Shown in pieces: positions 1-7,461 of a stretch of 23,277 nucleotides of DNA. The stretch spans positions 1 to 23,277 of the forward strand of contig JAEMQE010000137.1 in the NCBI GenBank assembly GCA_022758945.1, given 5' to 3'. The DNA comes from Lentimicrobium sp. GTDB taxonomy: Bacteria; Bacteroidota; Bacteroidia; Flavobacteriales; Flavobacteriaceae. How positions within the stretch are numbered: position 1 is the stretch's first letter; each line of letters begins with the position of its first letter. The notes beneath the pieces were generated by a model. It did no database searches. It was not told where the DNA came from and saw only the letters and a list, made by a program, of their open reading frames with translations. Both the position numbers and the translations under genes were made by a program.

Positions 1-1
1 T

Positions 2-46
2 TTTTGTGATTATTTTGCAGAGAAATTAGAATTAAAGTTGAAGTAA
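2..46 (+). CDS. Possible 3' end of an upstream plus-strand gene (partial)
   Basis: An open frame enters from the left edge and reads FCDYFAEKLELKLK before a TAA stop at 44-46. It is followed about 20 bases later by a hairpin and T-run, as expected after the end of a transcription unit. Only 14 codons are visible, so neither the product nor the reality of the gene can be established. The composition (acidic and basic residues, no stop until just before the terminator) makes a real C-terminus plausible. The other two plus-strand frames are interrupted by stops in the same stretch. Confidence 0.35.
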   Translation, partial: FCDYFAEKLELKLK

Positions 47-65
47 AAATTAAATAAAAAGTCAC

Positions 66-110
66 AAATCCCAATTATAATAACTTGGGATTTGGGATTT
101 TATTTTTTTT
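66..110. terminator. Rho-independent terminator between convergent units
   Basis: AAATCCCAA (66-74) can pair with TTGGGATTT at 85-93. The same 9-mer recurs at 92-100, so the 3' arm is duplicated and two alternative hairpins exist. A T-rich tract (98-110) follows for the plus strand. For the minus strand the stem is followed by a T-rich stretch (A-rich on plus at 45-60). It therefore probably terminates both the gene entering from the left and engB on the minus strand. Confidence 0.75.
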
Positions 111-121
111 GGAATTTATTT

Positions 122-742
122 CTAAAACTCGTTATTATTCTTAAATACTTCCTGATTTACTTCGTCAATATAGCTTAAAACTTCTTCTTTTCCGGTAGAT
201 TCTGTTGCTGAGGTCACAAAATACTGAGGTATTTCGGCCCAATTATTGGCAAACATTTTCTTTTTGTAGGCCGCAATATGGGAATCAATTTTTACTTTAC
301 TAATCTTATCAGCTTTCGTAAAAATGATACAAAACGGAATTTCACTTTCGCCCATATACGCCATAAATTCGATGTCGATATTTTGTGCTTCGTGGCGTAT
401 GTCAATCAGAACAAAAGCGCAAACGAGTTGTTCTCTGGTTTCGAAGTAATCCGTAATAAATTGCTGGAAAACCGATTTGGTTTTCTTCGAAACTTTGGCA
501 TAACCATACCCTGGCAAATCGACTAAAAACCAATTGTTATTGATTTTGAAATGATTAATTAATTGGGTTTTCCCTGGTCTTCCAGAAGTTTTGGCCAAAT
601 TTTTGTGATTGGTTAGCATATTAATCAAGGAGGATTTCCCCACATTGGATCGGCCTATAAAAGCATATTCCGGCAAAAAGTCTTTCGGACATTTGTCCAC
701 TGCGGAGTTGCTTACAATAAATTCGGCGGTGTTAATTTTCAT
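122..742 (-). CDS. engB: Ribosome biogenesis GTP-binding protein EngB/YsxC/YihA
   Basis: A TRAFAC-class GTPase of 206 residues, the usual length for the family, which is needed for assembly of the large ribosomal subunit in the bacteria studied. The G motifs are complete and in order: G1 GRSNVGKS (30-37), the G2 threonine in GKTQ (about 59), G3 DLPG (75-78), G4 TKAD (142-145) and G5 TSA (177-179). The start MKINTAEF leaves the normal short N-terminus before G1. It is the last of three minus-strand genes, 46 bases after the nucleotidyltransferase, with no obvious promoter of its own in that gap, so cotranscription is likely. A terminator lies downstream. Nothing looks degraded. Confidence 0.96.
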   Translation of the reverse strand: MKINTAEFIVSNSAVDKCPKDFLPEYAFIGRSNVGKSSLINMLTNHKNLAKTSGRPGKTQLINHFKINNNWFLVDLPGYGYAKVSKKTKSVFQQFITDYFETREQLVCAFVLIDIRHEAQNIDIEFMAYMGESEIPFCIIFTKADKISKVKIDSHIAAYKKKMFANNWAEIPQYFVTSATESTGKEEVLSYIDEVNQEVFKNNNEF

Positions 743-788
743 TTAAAAGTGTTTTCTTCAACAAGTAGTTTTTTTTCCTCCCGAGTTA

Positions 789-1091
789 TCATAATAATTG
801 AATTTTACTTTCATTTATACTCTCGATTAGGTAAGGGTTTCGTAATGTTTTTTCCGACACTAAATCAACCTGTTTTTTTAATAAATCTTGTAATTCATTC
901 AATAAACAGAAATAATTATTAGAATAAGTTTCATAATCTAAATCTTCTGAAAAAGTATACAAAAAATCTACATCGCTATTTTCATTAAATTTATTTGTTG
1001 CTGCACTTCCAAACAGGAATACCTTTTTTGCTCCGTATTTGGAGAACAGTTTTTTTATTTGAGGTAGTTTAATTTCTATTTGTTTTTCCAT
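789..1091 (-). CDS. Small MNT-type nucleotidyltransferase domain protein
   Basis: A 100-residue protein consisting only of a minimal nucleotidyltransferase fold (pol-beta superfamily). The signature is visible: the GS motif in FLFGSAATN (about residues 27-35) followed by SDVDF, which supplies the two metal-binding aspartates. Family members transfer nucleotides to proteins or RNA. Many act as antitoxins paired with an adjacent HEPN toxin (the MntA/HepT type). No HEPN-like gene lies on either side here, so the partner is absent, distant or not needed. It lies 33 bases downstream of the hydrolase gene and 46 bases upstream of engB on the same strand. The substrate cannot be inferred. Confidence 0.85.
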   Translation of the reverse strand: MEKQIEIKLPQIKKLFSKYGAKKVFLFGSAATNKFNENSDVDFLYTFSEDLDYETYSNNYFCLLNELQDLLKKQVDLVSEKTLRNPYLIESINESKIQLL

Positions 1092-1124
1092 AGCAATACC
1101 TTTTATAAGAGCAACAAATTTTAT

Positions 1125-1898
1125 TTAGTGCGCTTTCAAATGAGTGTGTGTCAACCAATCTTCAACCAATCTATTGAACTCGTCTGGACACTCCATCATA
1201 GCGGCATGTCCACATTTTTCTATCCAATACAAAGTTGCGTTTGGTAATAATTCATTAAATTCTTCGGCAACAGAGGGAGGAGTAACTCTGTCATTTCTTC
1301 CCCAAATCAAACAAGTTTGCACATGCATTTTTGGCAAATCCTTAGCCATATTATGTCGGATGGCACTTTTAGCAATCGTCAACGTTTTTATCAGTTTTAT
1401 TCTGTCGTTTACAGAGGCATATACTTCGTCAACCAATTCTTTGGTTGCAATTTTTGGATCATAAAAGACATCTTGAGCTTTCTTTTTGATGTATTCATAA
1501 TCCCCTCTTTTGGGATAACTGTCGCCCATTGCACTCTCGTAAAGCCCTGAACTTCCTGTCAATACAAGTCCAGCCACTTTTTCGGGATACATTTTGGTGT
1601 GATACAAAGCAATATGTCCGCCCAACGAATTTCCTAACAAAATCACTCTGTCAAAACCTTTGAAAGTGATAAAATCTTTTACATATTTTGCAAATGCTTT
1701 TACGTTGGTTTTCAAAAGGCTTTGCGTGTAAATAGGCAAATTAGGTATGATAATTTTATATCCTCTTTCGGAAAAATAACTAGCAACGGCATCAAAATTG
1801 CTTAAACCTCCCATTAAACCATGTAAAACAACAATTGGAGTTCCTTCTCCAGCCTCATAAAAGCTGTATCTGCCTTCTTTTTTAAAGTATTTTTCCAT
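1125..1898 (-). CDS. Alpha/beta-fold hydrolase
   Basis: A 257-residue soluble hydrolase with a complete catalytic triad. The nucleophile elbow GNSLGG places Ser91, GRNDRVTP gives Asp203, and CGHAAMMECP gives His231. HGLMGG (26-31) is the oxyanion-hole motif. There is no signal peptide, so it is probably cytoplasmic. The overall pattern resembles the BioH/MhpC-like esterase group, but the substrate cannot be read from the sequence. It is the first gene of the minus-strand trio and diverges from mraZ. A perfect -7 element lies 29 bases upstream of the ATG. The chosen start is the only ATG before the HGLMGG motif giving the usual short first strand. Confidence 0.9.
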   Translation of the reverse strand: MEKYFKKEGRYSFYEAGEGTPIVVLHGLMGGLSNFDAVASYFSERGYKIIIPNLPIYTQSLLKTNVKAFAKYVKDFITFKGFDRVILLGNSLGGHIALYHTKMYPEKVAGLVLTGSSGLYESAMGDSYPKRGDYEYIKKKAQDVFYDPKIATKELVDEVYASVNDRIKLIKTLTIAKSAIRHNMAKDLPKMHVQTCLIWGRNDRVTPPSVAEEFNELLPNATLYWIEKCGHAAMMECPDEFNRLVEDWLTHTHLKAH

Positions 1899-1926
1899 AC
1901 GTTTTATCGCGAATTTTCAATTACGA

Positions 1927-1934
1927 CAAAGATA
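1927..1934 (-). promoter_or_regulatory. Candidate -7 promoter element for the hydrolase/engB unit
   Basis: On the minus strand this reads TATCTTTG, a perfect match to the Bacteroidota -7 consensus TAnnTTTG, 28 bases upstream of the hydrolase start. No good TTG -33 element lies 17-23 bases further upstream (that stretch is A/T only), so the promoter may be weak or rely on an activator. The call rests on the -7 match and its position. Confidence 0.5.
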
Positions 1935-2186
1935 GGTTTTAAAAAATTAAAAAAAATTCTGAAATCAAATTTTAAGGATTTTAATCTATTCACTTATAAA
2001 AACTAATAATCCATCAACGATATAAAAAAATTATTAGTTAAAAATTTAATTATTTACTCTCACTTTCTAATCGATTTTTGAATTCTTTTTCCTACTGAAT
2101 ATCTCTTAAAAACTACAGTACTAAATTACTAGTCAAAAAACAGCTAACGCTCTGATTGACTAAAAACTAAGGGTTCTTTATCAAAA
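1935..2186. other. AT-rich divergent spacer without recognisable gene
   Basis: This is most of the 379-base spacer between the hydrolase and mraZ. No convincing ORF, RNA gene or terminator was found. The only structure seen is a 7-bp inverted repeat, TAGTCAA (2130-2136) with TTGACTA (2156-2162), separated by 19 bases. It is too weak to assign. Confidence 0.6.
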
Positions 2187-2233
2187 GTGGTAAAACTTAT
2201 CAACAAAGTGGTATTTTGTGGTAAATTGTGGTA
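2187..2233 (+). promoter_or_regulatory. MraZ operator: four phased GTGGTA boxes
   Basis: Four exact direct copies of GTGGTA start at 2187, 2208, 2218 and 2228. The last three are spaced 10 bp apart and the first is 21 bp from the second, so all lie on one face of the helix. MraZ of E. coli binds GTGGG-type direct repeats with 10-bp periodicity, and mollicute MraZ binds AAAGTG(T/G) repeats, both upstream of their own mraZ. These boxes (AAAGTGG, TTTGTGG) fit that pattern. They overlap the region where the -33 element of the mraZ promoter should lie, which suggests autorepression of the dcw operon. Confidence 0.85.
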
Positions 2234-2243
2234 ATATTTTTTA

Positions 2244-2251
2244 TATTTTTG
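2244..2251 (+). promoter_or_regulatory. Candidate -7 element of the mraZ/dcw promoter
   Basis: TATTTTTG matches TAnnTTTG exactly. It predicts a transcript start near 2257 and a leader of about 20 bases before the TTG start of mraZ. Upstream TTG triplets at 2216-2218 and 2226-2228 give spacers of 25 and 15 bases, both outside the usual range. The -33 side is therefore poor, and lies within the MraZ boxes. Confidence 0.5.
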
Positions 2252-2277
2252 CTCAACGTCATTTAAAATTTTTTCAC

Positions 2278-2748
2278 TTGAATACAATTGTCGGAACATA
2301 CGAATGTAAAGTTGATGCTAAAGGAAGGCTGCTTTTGCCTGCGCCTTTAAAAAAGCAATTGGCTTCGTCTCTTCAAAACGGGTTTGTTTTGAAGCGTTCC
2401 GTTTTTCAACCTTGTTTAGAATTGTATCCTATGGAAGAATGGGATTTGATGATGCAAAAAATCAATAAACTCAACCGATTCGTTAAGAAAAACAACGACT
2501 TCATTCGTCGGTTCACAGCGGGTGTAAAAGTAGTTGAAATCGATGCTTTGGGAAGATTATTGGTGCCAAAAGATTTGGTGGTTTTTGCAAGTATTTCAAA
2601 AGACGTTGTGTTTTCATCGGCAGTGAATATTGTGGAGATTTGGGATAAAGATTTATACGAAAAATCGATAAGCGGTGAAGATTTAGATTTTGCAGATTTA
2701 GCCGAAGAAGTAATGGGAAATACAAATGACGACAATGGAATATCATAA
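2278..2748 (+). CDS. mraZ: Transcriptional regulator MraZ (TTG start)
   Basis: A 156-residue DNA-binding protein with the two tandem AbrB/SpoVT-like halves of the family, marked by DAKGR (13-17) and DALGR (89-93). It represses the division/cell-wall operon and usually its own promoter. I start it at TTG 2278, which gives the family's N-terminus (L/M)NTIVGTYECK. The longer frame from GTG 2218 adds 20 residues unlike MraZ. Its start lies inside the GTGGTA boxes and upstream of the -7 element, so it would not be in the transcript. There is no in-frame ATG nearby. The end overlaps the start of rsmH, suggesting translational coupling. Confidence 0.95.
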   Translation: MNTIVGTYECKVDAKGRLLLPAPLKKQLASSLQNGFVLKRSVFQPCLELYPMEEWDLMMQKINKLNRFVKKNNDFIRRFTAGVKVVEIDALGRLLVPKDLVVFASISKDVVFSSAVNIVEIWDKDLYEKSISGEDLDFADLAEEVMGNTNDDNGIS

Positions 2749-3631
2749 TCCAGTATTGCTTCAAGCCTCGGTTGACGGCCTGAATATCAAGCCCGACGGC
2801 GTTTATGTTGACGTTACTTTTGGCGGTGGAGGACATTCGGCAGCAATTTTAAAAAGATTGGGTCTAAACGGAAAATTGTTTGCTTTTGATCAAGATGAAG
2901 ATGCTTTGGCTAACGCATTACCTGATGAAAGATTTACGCTGATTAATGAAAATTTTAGATTTATAAAAAGGTTTTTACGTTTTTATGGTGTGAAAAGTGT
3001 GGATGGAATTTTGGCAGATTTAGGAGTTTCGTCCCATCAATTTGATGTTCCTGAAAGAGGTTTTTCAACTCGCTTTGACGCCGAATTAGATATGCGAATG
3101 AGTCAGAAAAATGATTTGAATGCCTATCGAGTAGTTAATGAATATGATGATGCAAATTTAAGAAGAGTGTTCTTAGATTATGGTGAATTGAAAAATGCAC
3201 CCGTTTTGGCAAGAACTATCATCGAAGCTAGAGAGCATCAACCCATAAAAACCACAGATGAATTGAAAGAAGTTTTGGCGAAATATTTACCGGAAAGAGT
3301 TCGGAATAAAATATTGGCACAAATCTATCAAGCCATTCGAATTGAAGTCAATCAGGAAATGGATGTTTTGAAAGAATTTTTAGAACAATCCTTAGAAATA
3401 TTGAGTCCTGGAGGAAGATTAAGCGTGATTTCCTACCATTCATTGGAAGACAGATTAGTAAAAAGATATATCAAAAACGGAATGTTCGAAGGCGAACCAG
3501 AGCGGGACTTTTTTGGAAATTTTTCAGTTCCTTTCAAAACCATTGGAAAACTGATTGTTCCAGATAATGCCGAAATTAAAATCAACAATAGAGCGAGAAG
3601 TGCCAAATTAAGAATAGCAGAAAAGATTTAA
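2726..3631 (+). CDS. rsmH: 16S rRNA (cytosine-1402-N4)-methyltransferase RsmH
   Basis: A SAM-dependent methyltransferase of 301 residues that makes N4-methylcytidine at position 1402 (E. coli numbering) of 16S rRNA in the ribosomal P site. Visible signatures are NPVLLQ near the N-terminus, the SAM loop FGGGGHS (about 32-38), ILADLGVSS, the RFDAELDMRM region, and VISYHSLEDRLVK near the C-terminus. It overlaps mraZ by 23 bases if the first ATG is used. The ATG at 2735 (MEYHNPV) is an equally possible start three codons later. This is its normal dcw position. Confidence 0.97.
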   Translation: MTTMEYHNPVLLQASVDGLNIKPDGVYVDVTFGGGGHSAAILKRLGLNGKLFAFDQDEDALANALPDERFTLINENFRFIKRFLRFYGVKSVDGILADLGVSSHQFDVPERGFSTRFDAELDMRMSQKNDLNAYRVVNEYDDANLRRVFLDYGELKNAPVLARTIIEAREHQPIKTTDELKEVLAKYLPERVRNKILAQIYQAIRIEVNQEMDVLKEFLEQSLEILSPGGRLSVISYHSLEDRLVKRYIKNGMFEGEPERDFFGNFSVPFKTIGKLIVPDNAEIKINNRARSAKLRIAEKI

Positions 3632-3647
3632 TTAGTCAGAAAGAACA

Positions 3648-3998
3648 ATGAAAAAAGGAGTTTATGACATATTAAAAGCGCGATTTCTTATTGAAGATGA
3701 CGCCATAAAAAGTTGGAGATTTATCGTCTTCCTAATTGTTCTAGCCATTATTATGATTGCCAACACCCAACGTTTCGAACAAAAAGTATTTAAGATTGCC
3801 GAGCTTACAAATCAAGTGAAAGAACTGCGTTCAGAATTTGTAGATAGACGTTCCGAATTAATGAAATTAAGAATGGAATCGACAGTTTCGGAAAAGATGG
3901 TGGAAAGGCAAATTTTTCCATCGACAGTTCCCCCAATTAAAATAAAAGTTAGAAAAATAACAGAAGAAAAAAATTTCTTTCAAAAAATATGGCAGTAG
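3648..3998 (+). CDS. ftsL: FtsL-like division protein
   Basis: A 116-residue bitopic membrane protein. A basic cytoplasmic segment is followed by one membrane helix (about residues 25-40, FIVFLIVLAIIMIANT) and a heptad-rich stretch (about 45-75, KIAELTNQVKELRSEF) that should form a periplasmic coiled coil. The sequence itself is poorly conserved in this family. The assignment rests on size, topology and position between rsmH and ftsI. FtsL works with FtsB and FtsQ to recruit and activate FtsW/FtsI. Its last codons overlap the ATG of ftsI by 10 bases. Confidence 0.88.
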   Translation: MKKGVYDILKARFLIEDDAIKSWRFIVFLIVLAIIMIANTQRFEQKVFKIAELTNQVKELRSEFVDRRSELMKLRMESTVSEKMVERQIFPSTVPPIKIKVRKITEEKNFFQKIWQ

Positions 3999-5995
3999 AA
4001 GATAAAAATATATCCTACCGAATTTATCTGGTAGCTTTCGTCATCTTTTTGATGGCAATCGCTATTGTTATAAAATTGACCAATATTCAATGGGTCGAAG
4101 GCGATTATTATAGAAAATTAGCCAAAGAAAGAACCGTGAGAAATTTTGTTATTCCTGCCAATAAAGGAAATATTTATTCTGCCGATGGAAGTCTTTTGGC
4201 AACTTCAATTCCAAATTATGAAATCCGATTTGATGCTGTTGCTCCAAAACAAGAAGCGTTCGAAAAAAATGTAAAACCATTAGCCGATTCATTGTCACTT
4301 CTTTTGAGAAAACCAAGCGGTTTTTTTCTAAACGAATTGCGAAAAGCCAGAGCCAATAAAAATAGATATTATCTTGTAGCTAGGGATTTGAGTTATACCG
4401 AATTTGTAAAAATTAAAGGTTTTCCATTATTCAAATTAGGGGCTTACAAAGGTGGAATTATTATCGAACAAGAAACCGTTCGGGAACATCCAATTGGGAA
4501 AATTGCGGAACGAACCATTGGTTACGAAAGAAGAAATCCTGATGGAACACCCGATGGAAAAGGAATTGAATGGGCTTACAGAAAATACCTCAACGGAAAA
4601 GACGGGAAAATTTTAAAACAAAAAATTGCAAAAGGACAGTGGAAACCTATTCGTGACGTTAACGAAATTGACCCGCAAGATGGCTACGACGTGATATCTA
4701 CAATTGATGTTTTTATACAAGATATTGCTCATCACGCCTTGTTGAAACAATTAGAAGAATATCAAGCAGATCACGGCTGTGTTGTGGTTATGGAAACCAA
4801 AACAGGTAAGATAAAAGCCATTTCAAATTTAGGGAGAGATGTGGATGGTTCCTATTATGAAACCACAAATTATGCTTACGCCGAGTCTCACGAGCCGGGC
4901 TCTACCTTTAAATTAGTTGATTTAATGATCCTTTTAGAAGACAAAAAAATTGACACTAGTGCTGTTTTCAACACTTATGGAGGCGTCATTAAATATTCAG
5001 GAAAATCCGTAAGAGACTCACATAATGGTGGTTATGGAAAAATTTCTTTAGCACGAGGTTTCGAAGTTTCGTCGAATACAGTTATGGTTCAAGCGGTCTA
5101 TAATAACTATAAAAATAATCCTTCCCAATTTGTCAATCATATTGATGCAATTGGGTTGAATAAAAAATTAGGATTGGAATTCAAAGGAGAAGGAATTCCA
5201 TTTATCCCGCAACCAAAGGATAAAAACTGGTCCAATCTTTCGCTTCCTTGGATGGCTTTTGGATATGGAGTTTCGGTAACGCCTTTGCAAACACTTACTT
5301 TTTATAATGCTGTTGCCAATAATGGAGAAATGGTAAAACCACAAATTGTTTCCGAAATTAAACAATGGGACAAAACCATCAAAAAATATGATAAAGTCGT
5401 AATAAATCCAAAGGTGTGTTCTCAGGAAACCATCTTGAAACTGAAAGCGGTTTTATCGAACGTGGTAAAAAGAGGGACAGCAGCTAAATTGTATTCTAAA
5501 GATTTTTCAATGGCAGGAAAAACAGGGACAGCTGCGGCCAACTATAGAACTAATGGGGGCGCAGATAAATATTATATCTCTTCATTCGTGGGTTATTTTC
5601 CTGCTGAAAACCCTAAATATTCTTGTATTGTTGTGGTTCACAAGCCAAACACTTCAAAAAATAATTATTACGGCGCTGATGTGGCTGGACCCGTTTTCAA
5701 GCGAATAGCACAGAAAATTTTTACCGATGCACCTTCGACAAATGAGATAAAAAATATCAACAAAAACATACCAAAACAAGAAAGCGATTACGATAGTTAT
5801 TTTGCAAAATCACAAAAACAGCAATCTTCTATTGTTCCAAATGTTAAAGGGATGTCAGGAATGGATGCAGTAGCTTTATTTGGAAATCTTGGAATGAAAG
5901 TGAAAATAATTGGCATTGGAAAAGTAAAAAAACAATCCATACAAGCAGGAGAAAATTTAGATAAAAACTCAACTATAACATTAGAATTATCGTGA
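3989..5995 (+). CDS. ftsI: Septal transpeptidase FtsI (class B PBP) with C-terminal PASTA domain
   Basis: A monofunctional class B penicillin-binding protein of 668 residues that cross-links septal peptidoglycan. A short cytoplasmic tail and one membrane helix (about 11-31) precede the PBP dimerisation domain. The transpeptidase motifs are intact: SxxK at S305-K308 (STFK), SxN at 361-363 (SSN) and KTGT at 511-514. A PASTA domain occupies about 612-668 (IVPNVKGMSGMDA onwards), as is common in this phylum and unlike E. coli FtsI. The ATG lies inside ftsL. The stop TGA overlaps the GTG start of murE by four bases (GTGA), so the three genes are probably coupled in translation. Confidence 0.96.
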   Translation: MAVEDKNISYRIYLVAFVIFLMAIAIVIKLTNIQWVEGDYYRKLAKERTVRNFVIPANKGNIYSADGSLLATSIPNYEIRFDAVAPKQEAFEKNVKPLADSLSLLLRKPSGFFLNELRKARANKNRYYLVARDLSYTEFVKIKGFPLFKLGAYKGGIIIEQETVREHPIGKIAERTIGYERRNPDGTPDGKGIEWAYRKYLNGKDGKILKQKIAKGQWKPIRDVNEIDPQDGYDVISTIDVFIQDIAHHALLKQLEEYQADHGCVVVMETKTGKIKAISNLGRDVDGSYYETTNYAYAESHEPGSTFKLVDLMILLEDKKIDTSAVFNTYGGVIKYSGKSVRDSHNGGYGKISLARGFEVSSNTVMVQAVYNNYKNNPSQFVNHIDAIGLNKKLGLEFKGEGIPFIPQPKDKNWSNLSLPWMAFGYGVSVTPLQTLTFYNAVANNGEMVKPQIVSEIKQWDKTIKKYDKVVINPKVCSQETILKLKAVLSNVVKRGTAAKLYSKDFSMAGKTGTAAANYRTNGGADKYYISSFVGYFPAENPKYSCIVVVHKPNTSKNNYYGADVAGPVFKRIAQKIFTDAPSTNEIKNINKNIPKQESDYDSYFAKSQKQQSSIVPNVKGMSGMDAVALFGNLGMKVKIIGIGKVKKQSIQAGENLDKNSTITLELS

Positions 5996-7455
5996 TTATT
6001 TTAAGAGAAATAATATACAAAGTCGCCATCGAAGCCGTGAAAGGTTCGACGGATATTGCTATCAATAAAATGGATTTTGATTCCAGAAAAATTGAGGCCA
6101 ACGATGTTTTTGTGGCTATTCGTGGCACGATTTCAAACGGTCACGATTTTATTGAAACTGCTATTTGGAACGGCGCTATTGCAGTTGTTTGTGACACTCT
6201 TCCTGAAACAATTACAAAAGGGATTACTTATATTCAGGTAAAAGACACCAATAAAGCCCTAGCTTATATGGCTGCCAATTATTTTGAAAATCCATCAGAA
6301 AAGTTGAAATTAATTGGTATTACTGGAACCAATGGCAAAACCACAGTTGCTTCATTATTGTACCAATTGTTTAAAAAAGCAGGTTTCAAAGTAGGACTTT
6401 TGTCCACAGTAAAAATTTTAGTTGATGATTTAGAATACAAAGCAACTCACACCACACCCGATTCCATTACGATAAATCATTATCTGGCAGCAATGGTTGA
6501 AACCGGCGTTGAATACTGTTTTATGGAAGTGAGTTCGCACGGAATTCATCAAAAACGTACTGAAGCCTTGCATTTCGTTGGCGGAATTTTCACCAATTTA
6601 TCGCACGACCATTTAGATTATCATCCCACTTTTGCTGAATATCGAGATGTGAAAAAATCGTTTTTCGACAATTTGCCAAAATCGGCTTTTGCCTTATCGA
6701 ATATCGATGATAAAAACGGCCAAGTGATGCTACAAAATACGGTTGCCAAAAAACTGACTTATGCTTTAAAATCTTATGCTGATTATAAAGCTCAAATCCT
6801 AGAAAATCAATTGTCTGGATTGTTGTTGAAAATAAATGGTAATGAAGTTTGGGTAAAACTCATTGGCACTTTCAACGCCTATAATTTATTGGCAATTTAT
6901 GGAACGGCCATTCAATTAGGATTGGAAAGTTTGGAAGTGCTTCGATTATTGTCTGATTTAGAAAGTGTTTCAGGTCGTTTTCAATTTATTGTTTCCAATT
7001 TGAATATTACAGCGATTGTAGATTATGCACACACGCCAGACGCATTGGAAAACGTGTTGAAAACTATCAATGACATTCGCACTAAAAACGAACAATTGAT
7101 TACAGTTGTAGGTTGTGGTGGCAACAGAGATAAAGCTAAAAGACCAATTATGGCAGGTATTGCCACTGAACTAAGTGATAAAGTTATCCTGACTTCTGAC
7201 AATCCAAGAAATGAAGATCCAGAAGTTATTATCAATGAAATGGAACAAGGTGTAGCGCCTCAAAATTATAAAAAATCACTATCGATTACGGATAGAAAAC
7301 AAGCTATAAAAACGGCTTGCCAATTGGCTCAGCCCAATGATATAATTTTAATAGCAGGAAAAGGACACGAAACTTATCAGGAAATTCAAGGCGTTCGCCA
7401 CGATTTTGATGATATGAAAATTGTAAAAGAATTACTAAACCAACTCAATAAATAG
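5992..7455 (+). CDS. murE: UDP-MurNAc-tripeptide synthetase MurE (mDAP-adding type)
   Basis: A cytoplasmic Mur ligase of 487 residues that adds the third stem-peptide residue to UDP-MurNAc-L-Ala-D-Glu using ATP. The P-loop TGTNGKTT is at 111-118, and the central domain carries MEVSSHG and LSHDHLDYH. The C-terminal domain has DNPR (403-406), the motif typical of enzymes that use meso-diaminopimelate rather than lysine. The start is GTG, inside the ftsI stop (GTGA). The resulting N-terminus MIILREIIYKV fits the family. mraY follows six bases after the stop. Confidence 0.96.
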   Translation: MIILREIIYKVAIEAVKGSTDIAINKMDFDSRKIEANDVFVAIRGTISNGHDFIETAIWNGAIAVVCDTLPETITKGITYIQVKDTNKALAYMAANYFENPSEKLKLIGITGTNGKTTVASLLYQLFKKAGFKVGLLSTVKILVDDLEYKATHTTPDSITINHYLAAMVETGVEYCFMEVSSHGIHQKRTEALHFVGGIFTNLSHDHLDYHPTFAEYRDVKKSFFDNLPKSAFALSNIDDKNGQVMLQNTVAKKLTYALKSYADYKAQILENQLSGLLLKINGNEVWVKLIGTFNAYNLLAIYGTAIQLGLESLEVLRLLSDLESVSGRFQFIVSNLNITAIVDYAHTPDALENVLKTINDIRTKNEQLITVVGCGGNRDKAKRPIMAGIATELSDKVILTSDNPRNEDPEVIINEMEQGVAPQNYKKSLSITDRKQAIKTACQLAQPNDIILIAGKGHETYQEIQGVRHDFDDMKIVKELLNQLNK

Positions 7456-7461
7456 AAATCT

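Noticed and set aside
789..1898. Nucleotidyltransferase plus hydrolase as a toxin-antitoxin pair
   Set aside because: The hydrolase has a normal esterase triad and no resemblance to HEPN or other known toxin partners.
2130..2162. TAGTCAA/TTGACTA inverted repeat in the hydrolase-mraZ spacer as an operator
   Set aside because: Seven bases with a 19-base gap in AT-rich DNA is near chance expectation, and no second copy was seen.
2218..2277. N-terminal extension of MraZ from GTG 2218
   Set aside because: It is encoded by the operator and -7 element and is not MraZ-like.
2406..2836. Minus-strand ORFs of about 107-109 codons opposite mraZ/rsmH
   Set aside because: They are antisense shadows of well-supported genes with no family signature or promoter.
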